From Granulicella mallensis (GTDB lineage: Bacteria; Acidobacteriota; Terriglobia; Terriglobales; Acidobacteriaceae), in NCBI RefSeq assembly GCF_014203225.1, contig NZ_JACHIO010000004.1:248001-312000 (forward strand): a stretch of 64,000 bases of DNA. Direction: 5' to 3'. Shown in pieces: positions 8,065 to 18,230 of the stretch. Under the pieces are notes generated by a model. The model worked only from the letters and a program-made list of their open reading frames with translations. It was not told where the DNA came from and made no database searches. The position numbers and the translations under genes were made by a program. Within the stretch, counting starts at the first letter, position 1; each line of letters opens with the position of its first letter.

Positions 8065-9437
8065 AGATCTTCATACGTATCTTTGTTATCTTTTGGCTCG
8101 TTACCATCGCCATGATCGCGATCTCGCCGTTCCTGCTCTCATCCTCTCTGCCGGATGACAGACTGCGGACGCTTCCGCTGACGGACCTGCAGGCTTGCGC
8201 TAAAAGCGTTCTCGATCGATATCAACAGGCCGGGCTCCAGGGACTGCAACAGCAAAAGCCTGCGTGTTACTCCGGAGTATTGCTGAGCCCCCATGGCGTT
8301 CCGGTCGCTGGGCTCGCAGGGAGAAAGCTGTCTTCCATGGAGCTCCACCTGGTAGTGGATGTCGAAGGCAGTAAGAGCGTGATGACGAGATCGCTGTTCG
8401 CCAAGACCTATGTCGCGCTGCCCGCCGATCCGGACTCCCCAACACCGTATATCTACCTGGCAACGGTCCCCCTCTCCAAGCGTGCTATCGTCGCTTCGCA
8501 ACTTAATAAGCTGGGACGTCTCCTGGTGGTATCGGGTCTCTTTTCGTGCCTTGTTGCCGCCTATTTTGTGCGGCCTATTGCCCGACTCAGCCATGTAGCG
8601 GAACAGTTTGGCAAGGGTGATCTCAAGACAAGGGCCCATCCTTCGCTATCTGAACGCAAGGATGAGATCGGAGAGTTGGGAAAGACGTTCAACCAAATGG
8701 CGGAGAGCATCGAATCGCTGGTCGAGCGCTACAGAAGCTTTCTCGCCCATGCCTCGCACGAACTGGGCTCGCCGCTGACGCGCCTCAACATCGCACTGGC
8801 CCTGGCCAAGCGAAAGGCCGGCCCGCAACTGGAGCATGAGCTTGGGCGCATCGGCTATGAAGCAGACCGCCTCAACGGCCTGGTACAGGAACTCCTGCTG
8901 CTGGCGCGGCTGGAGAGCGGCAACGAACTTACCCGGGACATCGAGCTCTTTGATATCGCTGCGCTGGTGGATGAAGCGTGTGCGGATGTCAGTTACGAGG
9001 CGAAAGAGTTTGGCAAGTCCATTCTTATCGTAAGAGGCGAACCTTTCCAAATGCAGGGCTACCGCGATCTGTTGCGCAGGGCTCTCGATAATGTTCTCCG
9101 GAATGGATTGCGATTTGCTCAAACCGAAGGTTGTGTTCAGGTCTCGTACTTCCAGAGTTCAGGATCGGCAACAGGCACAATCCTGATCCAGGACGACGGC
9201 CCAGGCATCCCTCCCGGGCAGGAAGAGGCTATCTTCGAGCCTTTCTTTACGCTCCCCAACAAGAACTCCGAGGCGATCGCCGGTGGTTCCGGTCTTGGGC
9301 TCGCCATCGCCCGGCAAGCGGTGCTGGCGAACCGTGGCGTGATCTCCGCACAGCAGCTTGCAGGAAAAGGCCTGACCCTCTCAATCGAGCTGCCGACGGC
9401 AGGGGAGACACCGTTTCCGCCCAGAGCAACAGCTTAA
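8061..9437 (+). CDS. CpxA-like membrane histidine kinase
   Basis: A 458-residue sensor kinase. Transmembrane segments lie at about residues 5-24 and 150-170, enclosing a periplasmic sensor of about 120 residues; HAMP follows (170-222). The H-box is SHELGSPLTRL with the phosphorylated His at 233. The ATPase domain has an N-box (RALDNVLRNGLRFA), G1 (DDGPGIPPG), an F-box (FEPFF) and G2 (GGSGLGLAIA). Overall order and H-box resemble CpxA, an envelope-stress sensor. It starts with TTG at 8061, overlapping the regulator's TGA by TTGA, so the pair is translationally coupled. What it senses is not visible, but the efflux operon follows at once. Confidence 0.9.
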   Translation: MKIFIRIFVIFWLVTIAMIAISPFLLSSSLPDDRLRTLPLTDLQACAKSVLDRYQQAGLQGLQQQKPACYSGVLLSPHGVPVAGLAGRKLSSMELHLVVDVEGSKSVMTRSLFAKTYVALPADPDSPTPYIYLATVPLSKRAIVASQLNKLGRLLVVSGLFSCLVAAYFVRPIARLSHVAEQFGKGDLKTRAHPSLSERKDEIGELGKTFNQMAESIESLVERYRSFLAHASHELGSPLTRLNIALALAKRKAGPQLEHELGRIGYEADRLNGLVQELLLLARLESGNELTRDIELFDIAALVDEACADVSYEAKEFGKSILIVRGEPFQMQGYRDLLRRALDNVLRNGLRFAQTEGCVQVSYFQSSGSATGTILIQDDGPGIPPGQEEAIFEPFFTLPNKNSEAIAGGSGLGLAIARQAVLANRGVISAQQLAGKGLTLSIELPTAGETPFPPRATA

Positions 9438-9443
9438 CCCGTA

Positions 9444-9470
9444 CTCGACATTTCTCGACACGCAACGACA
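9444..9470 (-). promoter_or_regulatory. Probable response-regulator site 3 (three phased half-sites)
   Basis: On the plus strand CGACA occurs at 9446-9450, 9456-9460 and 9466-9470, an exact 10-base period; read on the minus strand this is TGTCG three times with TGTCGAGAAATGTCGA inside. It matches the two sites before the regulator gene. It starts seven bases after the kinase stop and precedes the tetR and efflux promoters. Confidence 0.55.
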
Positions 9471-9525
9471 AAGTTTTGCGGCATGCTTGGAATGAGTATC
9501 GTGCAGGGCTGTAAAACGTTCTGCA

Positions 9526-9542
9526 AACCGAACCGTTCGGTT
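9526..9542. promoter_or_regulatory. TetR operator upstream of tetR
   Basis: AACCGAACCGTTCGGTT is an inverted repeat with 7-base arms (AACCGAA / TTCGGTT) and a 3-base centre. The same arms recur at 10337-10352 before the efflux operon. Its position just before the TetR gene implies autorepression. Confidence 0.75.
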
Positions 9543-9598
9543 CCGCAATGCGGGAGGTGTGCTTGTATACGATTTCGGGGTTCCTGTACCGTAACAGG

Positions 9599-10234
9599 AT
9601 GTCGAAGTCGAAAAAGGCAGTGTCAGCACCTCCAAAGGAGAGATCAGAAGCCCTGACCGATCATCTGCTGGATGTTGCAGGGAAGTTTTTTCTTGAAAAG
9701 GGCTTCGAGGGCGCCAGTGTCAGCCAGATTGCACGACATGCTCATGCATCGAAAGAGACTTTCTACAGCCGCTTTCCGAACAAAGAAGAGCTCTTCCGCG
9801 CGGTCATTCGGCGACGCACAGACATCATGGCAGCCGAACTTGGTACGGTCCTGGTCCCTCATGCGCTCCCTGCAAAGGCGCTCACTTCCTTTGGAGAGTT
9901 CATGTTAGATCTCGTGCTCTCGGAGGAGACGATCGCCTTGCGCCGCACCCTTTCCATGCAGTGGCGGCAGTTTCCCGAACTTACCAGGATCTTCTATGAG
10001 CTGGGCCCGGCACGAACCATTGGCTCGCTTGCCAAATATCTTGAAGAACAGGTGTCTCACGGAAGGTTGCGCAAGCTGAACTCGCAGATAGCCGCCCGCC
10101 AGTTTATGGACCTGCTTGCGGCTGAGATGGTCATGCGGGCATCGCTTGGAATCTTTCCCAAACCCACAAGAAACGAAAAGCGCAGGAAAGTGAAGAATAC
10201 CGTCGAGTTTTTTCTCCGTGGATATGGAGTTTGA
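9599..10234 (+). CDS. TetR-family repressor of the adjacent RND pump
   Basis: A 211-residue regulator. The N-terminal helix-turn-helix (about residues 18-65) reads AGKFFLEKGFEGASVSQIARHAHASKETFYSRFPNKEELFRAV, a textbook TetR domain; the C-terminal part (about 90-205) is the helical ligand and dimerisation domain, with AefR-like features (LVLSEETIALRRTLSMQWRQFPEL). The ATG at 9599 starts 17 codons inside a longer frame whose first codon is immediately after the operator, so the shorter form is preferred. It precedes the efflux operon on the same strand by 150 bases with its own operator copy in each promoter. The inducing ligand is unknown. Confidence 0.9.
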   Translation: MSKSKKAVSAPPKERSEALTDHLLDVAGKFFLEKGFEGASVSQIARHAHASKETFYSRFPNKEELFRAVIRRRTDIMAAELGTVLVPHALPAKALTSFGEFMLDLVLSEETIALRRTLSMQWRQFPELTRIFYELGPARTIGSLAKYLEEQVSHGRLRKLNSQIAARQFMDLLAAEMVMRASLGIFPKPTRNEKRRKVKNTVEFFLRGYGV

Positions 10235-10335
10235 TATCGGCGTTTCATGGGAAATGAACGAACAGGTCAAGGCCGCTTTCCCCATCCAAATTGGAAATAT
10301 TTGAATCCGATTCCGCTCCAGTTCAATCCTAGGAG

Positions 10336-10352
10336 TACCGAACGGTTCGGTT
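10336..10352. promoter_or_regulatory. TetR operator upstream of the RND efflux operon
   Basis: TACCGAACGGTTCGGTT keeps the ACCGAA / TTCGGT arms and 3-base centre of the site before tetR (one outer base differs). It lies 34 bases before the adaptor gene's GTG, well placed for repression. Confidence 0.75.
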
Positions 10353-10385
10353 TTATATCGAAACAAGAGACCAGGGAGACAAGCT

Positions 10386-11657
10386 GTGGCACAGGGCGAG
10401 AACGGATCCATCCACGAAAACACAGGGGAACGTTCCCCGGCAGGACAAGAGGCTGCGCAGGACACCTCGCTCGCGCCGCGCCGCCGGAAGCCCTGGTTCC
10501 TGCTTGTCGCGCTGGTGCTCGTAGCCGCCATCGTGGTCCTGATAGCGCGGAAGCCGAAAGATACCCAGTCATCCGCCACAGCCGGACCGCAGATTGCAAC
10601 GATCAAAGCGGCCACAGCTCACCTGGGAGACATCGGCTATTACGTCGATGCCCTGGGGACAGTAACACCGGTTGCCACGGTCAACCTCTACAGCCAGGTC
10701 AACGGCACGGTAACCGACGTGCACTACACCGAAGGCCAGATGGTGCATCGTGGCGATCCACTGATCGACATCGACCCGCGCCCCTACGAAGCCCAACTAG
10801 AGGAAGCCGAAGGAACCCTGCAGCATGACCGCAGCGTACTGGCGCAGGCGGAGATGGACCTGGCCCGTTATGAAAAGGCCGTGACACTACAGGCCATCGC
10901 CCAACAAACCTATGACGACCAGAAGCTTGCGGTCGAACAGTATCGCGGTACGGTAAGAAACGATATCGGCCAGGTGCAGGCCGCGCAGGTGCAGTTGAGC
11001 TATTGCCACCTGACCTCACCCATCAATGGGAGGATTGGTCTTCGCCTGATCGATCGCGGCAATACGGTGTTTTCCGGAGCTTCCAACCCACTCGTGATCA
11101 TCACGCAACTGCAGCCCGTTACGGTCGTCTTCGATGTGGCTGAAGATAATCTCGGCCAGGTTCGCGATCAGATTCTCCATCGCAAGGCACTCCCTGTCGA
11201 TGCCTTCGATCGATCGCAGGAGACGAAGCTGGCCAGCGGCAAACTGCTGACCCTCGACAACCAGATCGATACCTCAACCGGTACTGTGCGATTTCGCGCT
11301 CAGTTCGATAACAACGACCTCACGCTCTATCCCAACCAGTTTGTGAATGCGCGCCTGCTGGTAAAGACGCTCAAGAACGCAGTGCTTGTTCCCTCCGCGG
11401 CAGTGCAGCGAAATGGCACGCAGGCCTTTGTCTATGTCGTCACCGGAAACACGGTCAAGATACAAGCGGTCACAGAGCTCACCACTGAAGGCGACGTCTC
11501 TGCTGTGACTGGAATCGATGCGGGCACGGTTGTTCCAGTGACCGGCTTCGACAAGCTGCAAAGCGGTTCGACCGTGACGATCCAAAGCATGCAGGCCTTT
11601 GACTCCGGCCAGCAACGGCTGGAGAGGACGCAGGACAAGTCAGGGAGCACGCTGTGA
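10386..11657 (+). CDS. RND efflux periplasmic adaptor (MdtA-like)
   Basis: A 423-residue membrane-fusion protein. A cytoplasmic tail of about 35 residues precedes one membrane anchor ([18 protein letters not shown], about 37-54). Then come the barrel-sandwich and lipoyl halves ([28 protein letters not shown]), a helical hairpin rich in Gln/Glu (about 140-205), the second lipoyl half ([13 protein letters not shown]) and beta-barrel and membrane-proximal domains. It links inner-membrane permeases to the outer-membrane channel. The GTG start follows GGGAGA. The stop overlaps the permease's GTG (GTGA). Length is typical. Confidence 0.92.
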   Translation: MAQGENGSIHENTGERSPAGQEAAQDTSLAPRRRKPWFLLVALVLVAAIVVLIARKPKDTQSSATAGPQIATIKAATAHLGDIGYYVDALGTVTPVATVNLYSQVNGTVTDVHYTEGQMVHRGDPLIDIDPRPYEAQLEEAEGTLQHDRSVLAQAEMDLARYEKAVTLQAIAQQTYDDQKLAVEQYRGTVRNDIGQVQAAQVQLSYCHLTSPINGRIGLRLIDRGNTVFSGASNPLVIITQLQPVTVVFDVAEDNLGQVRDQILHRKALPVDAFDRSQETKLASGKLLTLDNQIDTSTGTVRFRAQFDNNDLTLYPNQFVNARLLVKTLKNAVLVPSAAVQRNGTQAFVYVVTGNTVKIQAVTELTTEGDVSAVTGIDAGTVVPVTGFDKLQSGSTVTIQSMQAFDSGQQRLERTQDKSGSTL

Positions 11658-14600
11658 GCCCTTCACGCCTCTTTATTCAACGGCCCGTAGCCACAGCACT
11701 GTTGATGGCCGCGGTTCTTGTGGTGGGACTTGCCGCCTACTCGAGCCTGCCGGTCTCAGCCTTGCCTCAGGCGGACTATCCCACCATCCAGGTTCAGACC
11801 TTCTATCCGGGAGCCAGCCCGGAGGTTATGTCCTCCGCGGTTACCGCGCCGCTTGAGCGCCAGTTCGGACAGGTAGCCGGTCTTACGCAGATGACCTCGA
11901 CCAGCTCCGACGGCAGCTCCGTCATCGTGCTGCAGTTCGCGCTCACGCTCAATATCGACGTTGCAGAACAAGAAGTGCAGGCAGCCATCAACGCTGCCCA
12001 GGGCTATCTGCCGACAGACCTGCCCGTACCGCCTGTCTACAGCAAGTCGAATCCCGCCGACGCTCCGGTGCTCACACTGGCGCTTACCTCCGAGACCATG
12101 CCGCTCTCGAAGGTGGAAGACCTCGTCGACACCAGGCTCGCGCCCAAGATCTCCCAGTTGAGCGGCGTTGGACTGGTTACGATCAGCGGCGGCCAAAAGC
12201 CGGCCGTACGTATCCAGGCGAATCCGGTCGCTCTCGCTTCCTACGGCATCAACCTCGAAGACCTTCGTACAGCTCTCACCGATACCAGTGTCAACAGCGC
12301 GAAGGGCACCTTCGACGGCCCGGCGCAGAACTTCCAGATCAACGCGAACGATCAGTTGCTCTCGAGCGATGGCTATCGCGATGTCATCGTCGCCTATAAA
12401 AACGGTGCACCGGTGATGCTGACCGACGTCGCGAAGATCACCGACGGTGTAGAGAACACAAAGCTTGCCGCGTGGATGAATGAGACACCCGCCGTCATCC
12501 TGAACATCCAGCGCCAGCCGGGCGCCAACACCATTGCGGTGGTTCAGGAGATAGAGCAGCTACTGCCGAAGCTGCAGGCCAGCCTCCCGGTCTCCATCAA
12601 GCTGCATGTACTTACCGATCGCACCACGACCATCCGCGCTTCGGTCAAGGATGTCGAGTTTGAGTTGATGCTCACGATTGCTCTGGTCGTGATGGTCATC
12701 TTCGTCTTTCTCAGAAATATTGCAGCTACCATCATTCCGGCGGTTGCTGTGCCCCTCTCGCTGGTCGGCACGCTGGCAGCGATGCACCTGCTGGGCTACA
12801 GCCTGAACAACCTCACGCTGATGGCCTTCACCATCTCGACCGGCTTCGTCGTCGATGACGCTATCGTGATGATCGAGAACATCTCACGCTATCTCGAAGA
12901 CGGCATGGCTCCGATGGAGGCAGCCCTCAAGGGAGCCGAGCAGATCGGCTTCACCATCGTCTCGCTGACGATCTCGCTCATCGCCGTCCTGATTCCCCTG
13001 CTCTTCATGGGCGATATCGTTGGACGGCTCTTCCGCGAGTTCGCCGTCACGCTCAGCATTACCATCCTCATCTCTGCCCTCGTCTCACTCACGCTCACTC
13101 CCATGATGAGTTCGCGGATGCTTCACCACACGCCACCGTCCGAGCAGAACCGCTTCTATCGCTGGACCGAAGATCTCTTCGACCGCATCATTGCTGCCTA
13201 CGGTCGTAGCCTGCGGTGGGTGTTGCGGCACGAGACCGTTGCCCTGCTGGTTGCGGCGGCGATGCTTTTGATTACTGTCTTTCAGTACATCGAAATCCCC
13301 AAAGGCTTCTTCCCGACACAAGATACCGGCATCATTCAGGGCATTACGCAGGCGCCGGAGTCTATCTCTTTCACAGCCATGTCGCAGAAGCAGCAGCAGC
13401 TAAGCCATGCGATCCTCCAGGACCCGGCAGTTGCAAGCCTGTCTTCTTTCATCGGTGCCGACGGAACGAATACCACGCTCAACAGCGGCCGCATCCAGAT
13501 CAACCTCAAGCCTATCGAGGAGAGACACCTCACCTCCAGCCAGGTAATCGCCCGGCTACAGAAGAGCATTCAGCAGATACCGGGGATTCAGCTCTACATG
13601 GAACCGGTACAGGACCTCACCGTCGACGACCGCGTCAGCCGCACGCAATATCAATACACGCTGGAAGACCCGAATGTTGAGGAGCTGAACGCCTGGACCA
13701 CAAAGCTGGTCGCTGAACTGCGGAAGTTACCGCAGATCACTGATGTAGCGACCGACCAGCAGACCAATGGTGTGAGCGCACAGCTCTCCATTGACCGGGC
13801 CACGGCATCGCGTCTGAACATCACACCCGACCAGATCGATTCCACGCTCTACGACGCGTTCGGGCAGCGGCAGATCAGCACGCTCTACACGCAATCCAAT
13901 CAGTATCACGTCATTCTCGAAGCTCTGCCCGACTTCCAGAAAAACCCCTCCAAGCTGAACGATATCTACATACAAGGTTCGAACAGCTCTAGCTCTTCCT
14001 CTACGGCACAGAGCACCTCGGGCAGGACCTCGGCTGGCGGCAGCGCTACCGTAGCCACGTTGTCTCCCTCTTCCAATCAGGGACTGTCAGCCTCCGCGCC
14101 GAGCACCGTGCTTTCCAACACCAGTGGAACCAGCACGACCCTCTCCAGCACCGGCAATAGCCTTTCTTCCATAGGCTCTACAAATAGCAACACCAGCCTG
14201 GCGGCGACCACGCCGACCACCGTGCTCTCTTCCTCCGGATCGGGATCGTCGTCCTCTACGTCTTCTTCCAGCCAGGGCTCTGGAGGCTCTTCGTCCAGCT
14301 CTTCTCCCTCGCCCTCAACCCCTGTTCCGCTCTCAGCCGTCAGCCATTTCGCGACGATCAAAGCTCCGCTTACCGTGGCGCATCAGGGACAGTTTCCGGT
14401 CGTGACGATCTCCTTCAACGTTGCCCCTGGAGCGGCTCTTGGACAGGCAGTCGATGCCGTCGAGAAGACCCAGCTCGATCTGCATATGCCGGCCAGTGTG
14501 CAGACCAGCTTCCAGGGAACGGCCGCAGCCTACAAAGCTATCGGCTCGAATGAAGCCATCCTGATTCTTGCCGCGCTGGTGGCCGTTTATATCGTTCTCG

Positions 14601-15097
14601 GCATCCTGTACGAAAGTTTCATTCATCCGATCACCATTCTCTCCACGCTGCCTTCCGCGGGAGTCGGCGCTCTGTTAGCCCTGCGCCTCTTCCATCAGGA
14701 CTTCGACATCATCGCGGTCATTGGAATCATTCTCTTGATCGGCATCGTGAAGAAGAACGGCATCATGGTGGTGGACTTCGCGCTCGAAGCAGAACGCACG
14801 CGCGGGAAGAGTTCGGTGGAAGCCATCTTCGAGGCCTCGCAGCTTCGCTTCCGCCCCATCCTGATGACTACGCTCTGCGCACTCTTCGCAGGCATACCGC
14901 TGGCCTTCGGTTCCGGGATCGGCTCGGAGCTGCGGCGTCCACTCGGTATTGCCATGGTTGGTGGCTTGCTGGTCAGCCAGATTCTCACCCTCTACACGAC
15001 GCCAGTCATCTACGTCTTCTTCGATCGCCTCGCACAACGGTTCGGGCACCGGACACAAACCGCATTCGATCGTCCGGCCACAGCGGAGCAGCTATGA
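11654..15097 (+). CDS. RND efflux permease 1 with a Ser/Thr-rich insertion (MdtB-like)
   Basis: Inner-membrane proton-driven drug exporter of the HAE1/MdtBC type, 1147 residues. N-terminal signature [23 protein letters not shown], central loop segments with the [21 protein letters not shown] block (proton-relay Asp pair) and C-terminal [19 protein letters not shown] are all present. The family is normally about 1030-1050 residues; the excess is a low-complexity segment (residues about 776-890) in the second periplasmic loop. It is in frame and the gene is otherwise intact. GTG start overlaps the adaptor stop, and its own stop overlaps permease 2 (ATGA), so all are translated together. Two different permeases suggest a heterotrimer as in MdtBC. 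Confidence 0.93.
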   Translation: MSPSRLFIQRPVATALLMAAVLVVGLAAYSSLPVSALPQADYPTIQVQTFYPGASPEVMSSAVTAPLERQFGQVAGLTQMTSTSSDGSSVIVLQFALTLNIDVAEQEVQAAINAAQGYLPTDLPVPPVYSKSNPADAPVLTLALTSETMPLSKVEDLVDTRLAPKISQLSGVGLVTISGGQKPAVRIQANPVALASYGINLEDLRTALTDTSVNSAKGTFDGPAQNFQINANDQLLSSDGYRDVIVAYKNGAPVMLTDVAKITDGVENTKLAAWMNETPAVILNIQRQPGANTIAVVQEIEQLLPKLQASLPVSIKLHVLTDRTTTIRASVKDVEFELMLTIALVVMVIFVFLRNIAATIIPAVAVPLSLVGTLAAMHLLGYSLNNLTLMAFTISTGFVVDDAIVMIENISRYLEDGMAPMEAALKGAEQIGFTIVSLTISLIAVLIPLLFMGDIVGRLFREFAVTLSITILISALVSLTLTPMMSSRMLHHTPPSEQNRFYRWTEDLFDRIIAAYGRSLRWVLRHETVALLVAAAMLLITVFQYIEIPKGFFPTQDTGIIQGITQAPESISFTAMSQKQQQLSHAILQDPAVASLSSFIGADGTNTTLNSGRIQINLKPIEERHLTSSQVIARLQKSIQQIPGIQLYMEPVQDLTVDDRVSRTQYQYTLEDPNVEELNAWTTKLVAELRKLPQITDVATDQQTNGVSAQLSIDRATASRLNITPDQIDSTLYDAFGQRQISTLYTQSNQYHVILEALPDFQKNPSKLNDIYIQGSNSSSSSSTAQSTSGRTSAGGSATVATLSPSSNQGLSASAPSTVLSNTSGTSTTLSSTGNSLSSIGSTNSNTSLAATTPTTVLSSSGSGSSSSTSSSSQGSGGSSSSSSPSPSTPVPLSAVSHFATIKAPLTVAHQGQFPVVTISFNVAPGAALGQAVDAVEKTQLDLHMPASVQTSFQGTAAAYKAIGSNEAILILAALVAVYIVLGILYESFIHPITILSTLPSAGVGALLALRLFHQDFDIIAVIGIILLIGIVKKNGIMVVDFALEAERTRGKSSVEAIFEASQLRFRPILMTTLCALFAGIPLAFGSGIGSELRRPLGIAMVGGLLVSQILTLYTTPVIYVFFDRLAQRFGHRTQTAFDRPATAEQL
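13979..14330 (+). other. Ser/Thr/Gly low-complexity insertion in RND permease 1
   Basis: About 115 codons (residues 776-890) are almost entirely Ser, Thr, Gly, Ala and Asn, with runs of up to six serines, between IYIQG and SAVSHFATI. The paralogue downstream joins the equivalent points with only a few residues ([19 protein letters not shown]). It therefore inserts at a docking-domain loop facing the periplasm. Confidence 0.85.
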
Positions 15098-18000
15098 ACA
15101 TCTCTGCTCCGTTTATCAAGCGGCCCGTCGCTACGACTTTGTTCGCGGTTGCCATTACGATTGCCGGTCTCATCGCCTTTCAGGCCCTGCCTGTTTCCTC
15201 ACTGCCCCAGGTAGACTTCGCGACGATCACGGTAGCCACATCGCTCCCCGGAGCAAGCCCCGAGGTCATGGCCTCGTCGGTCGCAACGCCGCTCGAACGT
15301 CAGTTCGGCCACATCGCCGGCATCACGCAGATGACCTCGTCGAGCACGCTGAGCATCTCGTCTATCACGCTGCAGTTCGATCTCACGCGTGACGTCGATG
15401 GAGCCGCACGCGATGTCGAGGCTGCGATCAATGCGGCACGTACTTATCTGCCGACAAACCTTCCCGCCAATCCGACGTACAGAAAAGTAAACTCGGCGGC
15501 GGCTCCAATCATGGTGCTCAGCCTCACCTCGGATACAGCAGACCAGGGTGCGATGTATGATACCGCCTCCTCGATCATCGAGCAGAAGCTCTCGCAACTG
15601 CAGGGAGTAGGACAGGTACAGGTAGTCGGCAGCTCGCTTCCCGCCGTTCGCGTGGATCTCGATCCACAGCAGCTCAACAGCTACGGGATCGGCACGCAGG
15701 ATGTCGCCCATGCGATCTCTCTACAGAACTCCAATCGTCCGAAGGGACAGTTCAGCGACGAGTTCACCACAGCCGACATTACCGCGAACGACCAGATCTC
15801 CAAGGCGAAGGACTATGCCCCGCTCGTCGTAGGCAGCAACAACGGAAGAGTCGTGCGGCTGCGCGATGTCGCCCGCGTCTTCGATTCCGTACAGACGATT
15901 CGCTCCGCGGGCTTCGTCAATGGAAAGCCCTGCGTCATCCTGCTCGTCTTCCGGCTGCCGAATGCGAACGTCATCGATACCGTCGATCGCATAAAAAAAG
16001 AGCTACCCTCGATCCGCGCATCCATTCCCGTGGGAGACCAGCTCTCCATCAACACCGACCTCACCACAACCATCCGTGCCTCCGTCAACGATGTCGAGCG
16101 AACGCTCCTCCTCTCCGTCGTGCTGGTCGTGGCCGTCGTCTTCGTATTTCTGCGCAGCCCCCGCGCCATCCTGATTCCCGGAGTTGCCGTAGCCGTCTCG
16201 CTCATCGGCACCTTCGCGGTCATGTATCTCTTTGGCTATACCATCGACAACCTGTCCCTGATGGCGCTCACAATCTCCACCGGCTTCGTTGTCGATGATG
16301 CCATCGTCGTCATGGAGAACATCACCCGCTTCATCGAGGAAGGGATGCCACCGATGAAGGCGGCGTTCAAGGGCGCGCAGGAAGTCGGCTTCACTGTTCT
16401 CTCCATGAGCCTCTCGCTCATGGCGGTCTTCGTCCCCATTCTCTTCATGGGTGGAATCGTAGGACGGCTCTTCCACGAGTTTGCTTTTACGCTCGACACT
16501 TCTATCGCTGTCTCGATGGTGATCTCGCTGACGGTCACCCCCATGATGTGCGCCTACCTGTTGAAGCCAGCGAAGGGGCAGAAACATGGGCACCTCTATC
16601 GCCTCAGTGAACGCGGCTTCGATCTCCTGCTGGAAGGCTATCGCCGCAGCCTCACCTGGACACTTCAACACCCGGCGCTGGTCGTTCTGACCTTCGTTCT
16701 AACGCTGGTCCTCAACGTCGTCCTCGTCGTGCGCGTACCCAAGGGCTTCTTTCCCCTGCAGGACACAGGCATTCTGCTGGGAGGAATTCAGGGCTCGCAG
16801 GATGCCTCGTTCCAGTCGATGAAGACCTCCCTCCTCGATGTGCAGAGCATCATCTCGAAGGACCCGGCCGTGAGCAGCGTTGCCGGGTTTACCGGTGGAC
16901 AAGGCGGGCCCGGCGGTGGCGCCAGCAACACGGGCTTCGTCTTCGTGAGTCTCAAACCGCTCACAGACCGCAATAATGTCAGCGCAGCGTCAGTGCTGGA
17001 CCGCCTGCGTCCAAAGCTCGGCGCACTGCCCGGGGCGTCCACCTTCCTGCAGCCTGGACAGGATCTCTCCGTGGGCGGCCGGCAGAGCAACGCAGCCTAT
17101 CAGTACCAACTCTCCGCCGATACTGTCGATGCGTTGTCCACATGGGCTCCGATTCTCTATTCCGAGATGCGCAAGATGCCGCAACTGAAGGACGTGACCA
17201 CCGACCAGCAGAACAACGGCCTTCAGATGCTGTTGAACTACGATCGCCCGACGGCAGCGCGATTCGGCATTACACCGCAGCTTATCGATAACGCCCTCTA
17301 CTTTGAGTTTGGCGAGTCGCAGGTCTCCACCATCTACACCTCTCTGAATCAGTACTACGTGGTCATGGAGGCCGCGCCGCAGTTCTATCGCAATCCCTCC
17401 ACGCTCGATTCGACCTATCTGCACGTCTCAGGTCCAGGCGCGGTGCCGCTTAACGCCTTCACCCACAAGAAGATTTCCACCTCAGCGCTGGCTATCAATC
17501 ACTCGTCGTTTTTCCCGTCGGTTACGATCTCGTTCAATCTCGCTTCCGGAGTTTCGCTCGGGCAGGCGACAGCCCTCATCACCCAGATGCAGCAGCGCGT
17601 CGGCGCTCCAGCCACAGTGCGAAGCCAGTTTGCAGGCACGGCGGAGACCTTCCAGAAATCGCTCTCGACGGAGCCTCTGCTCATCATCACGGCACTGCTC
17701 GCCATCTATATCGTTCTCGGTGTTCTGTATGAGAGCCTCATCCATCCCATCACGATTCTCACCACGCTCCCTTCGGCCAGCGTAGGCGCGATCTTTGCTC
17801 TCATCGTCTTTCACAGCGAACTCGACATCATCTCGCTCATCGGAATCTTTCTGCTCATCGGAATCGTGAAGAAGAACGCCATCATGATGATCGACTTCGC
17901 GCTGCAGGCCGAGCGCGAAGAGGGCAAGAGCACGCGCGACTCCATCTTTGAAGCCTGCATGCTGCGCTTCCGGCCCATTCTCATGACCACGCTGGCCGCG

Positions 18001-18216
18001 CTCTTTGGCGCGCTCCCACTGGCTCTCGGTCACGGAACGGGATCGGAGCTGCGCCGTCCACTGGGCGTTGCTATCGCCGGCGGCCTGGTCTTCAGCCAAC
18101 TACTCACGCTGTACACCACTCCGGTGATCTATCTCTACTTCGACCGGATGAGTCAGCGGTTCAAACAGCGTCACAACCATCGACTCGGCACGACACAGAA
18201 CCCCGCTGCCATTTAG
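15094..18216 (+). CDS. RND efflux permease 2 (MdtC-like)
   Basis: A 1040-residue HAE1/MdtBC-type permease, the normal family length. It has the N-terminal [23 protein letters not shown], the loop-4 signature [21 protein letters not shown] and the C-terminal [19 protein letters not shown], all aligning with permease 1. A glycine patch ([15 protein letters not shown]) lies in the first periplasmic loop. Its ATG overlaps the permease 1 stop and the outer-membrane factor gene starts 14 bases after its own stop. With permease 1 it likely forms a mixed trimer; substrates are unknown. Confidence 0.93.
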   Translation: MNISAPFIKRPVATTLFAVAITIAGLIAFQALPVSSLPQVDFATITVATSLPGASPEVMASSVATPLERQFGHIAGITQMTSSSTLSISSITLQFDLTRDVDGAARDVEAAINAARTYLPTNLPANPTYRKVNSAAAPIMVLSLTSDTADQGAMYDTASSIIEQKLSQLQGVGQVQVVGSSLPAVRVDLDPQQLNSYGIGTQDVAHAISLQNSNRPKGQFSDEFTTADITANDQISKAKDYAPLVVGSNNGRVVRLRDVARVFDSVQTIRSAGFVNGKPCVILLVFRLPNANVIDTVDRIKKELPSIRASIPVGDQLSINTDLTTTIRASVNDVERTLLLSVVLVVAVVFVFLRSPRAILIPGVAVAVSLIGTFAVMYLFGYTIDNLSLMALTISTGFVVDDAIVVMENITRFIEEGMPPMKAAFKGAQEVGFTVLSMSLSLMAVFVPILFMGGIVGRLFHEFAFTLDTSIAVSMVISLTVTPMMCAYLLKPAKGQKHGHLYRLSERGFDLLLEGYRRSLTWTLQHPALVVLTFVLTLVLNVVLVVRVPKGFFPLQDTGILLGGIQGSQDASFQSMKTSLLDVQSIISKDPAVSSVAGFTGGQGGPGGGASNTGFVFVSLKPLTDRNNVSAASVLDRLRPKLGALPGASTFLQPGQDLSVGGRQSNAAYQYQLSADTVDALSTWAPILYSEMRKMPQLKDVTTDQQNNGLQMLLNYDRPTAARFGITPQLIDNALYFEFGESQVSTIYTSLNQYYVVMEAAPQFYRNPSTLDSTYLHVSGPGAVPLNAFTHKKISTSALAINHSSFFPSVTISFNLASGVSLGQATALITQMQQRVGAPATVRSQFAGTAETFQKSLSTEPLLIITALLAIYIVLGVLYESLIHPITILTTLPSASVGAIFALIVFHSELDIISLIGIFLLIGIVKKNAIMMIDFALQAEREEGKSTRDSIFEACMLRFRPILMTTLAALFGALPLALGHGTGSELRRPLGVAIAGGLVFSQLLTLYTTPVIYLYFDRMSQRFKQRHNHRLGTTQNPAAI

Positions 18217-18230
18217 AGGAAATAAAACCA

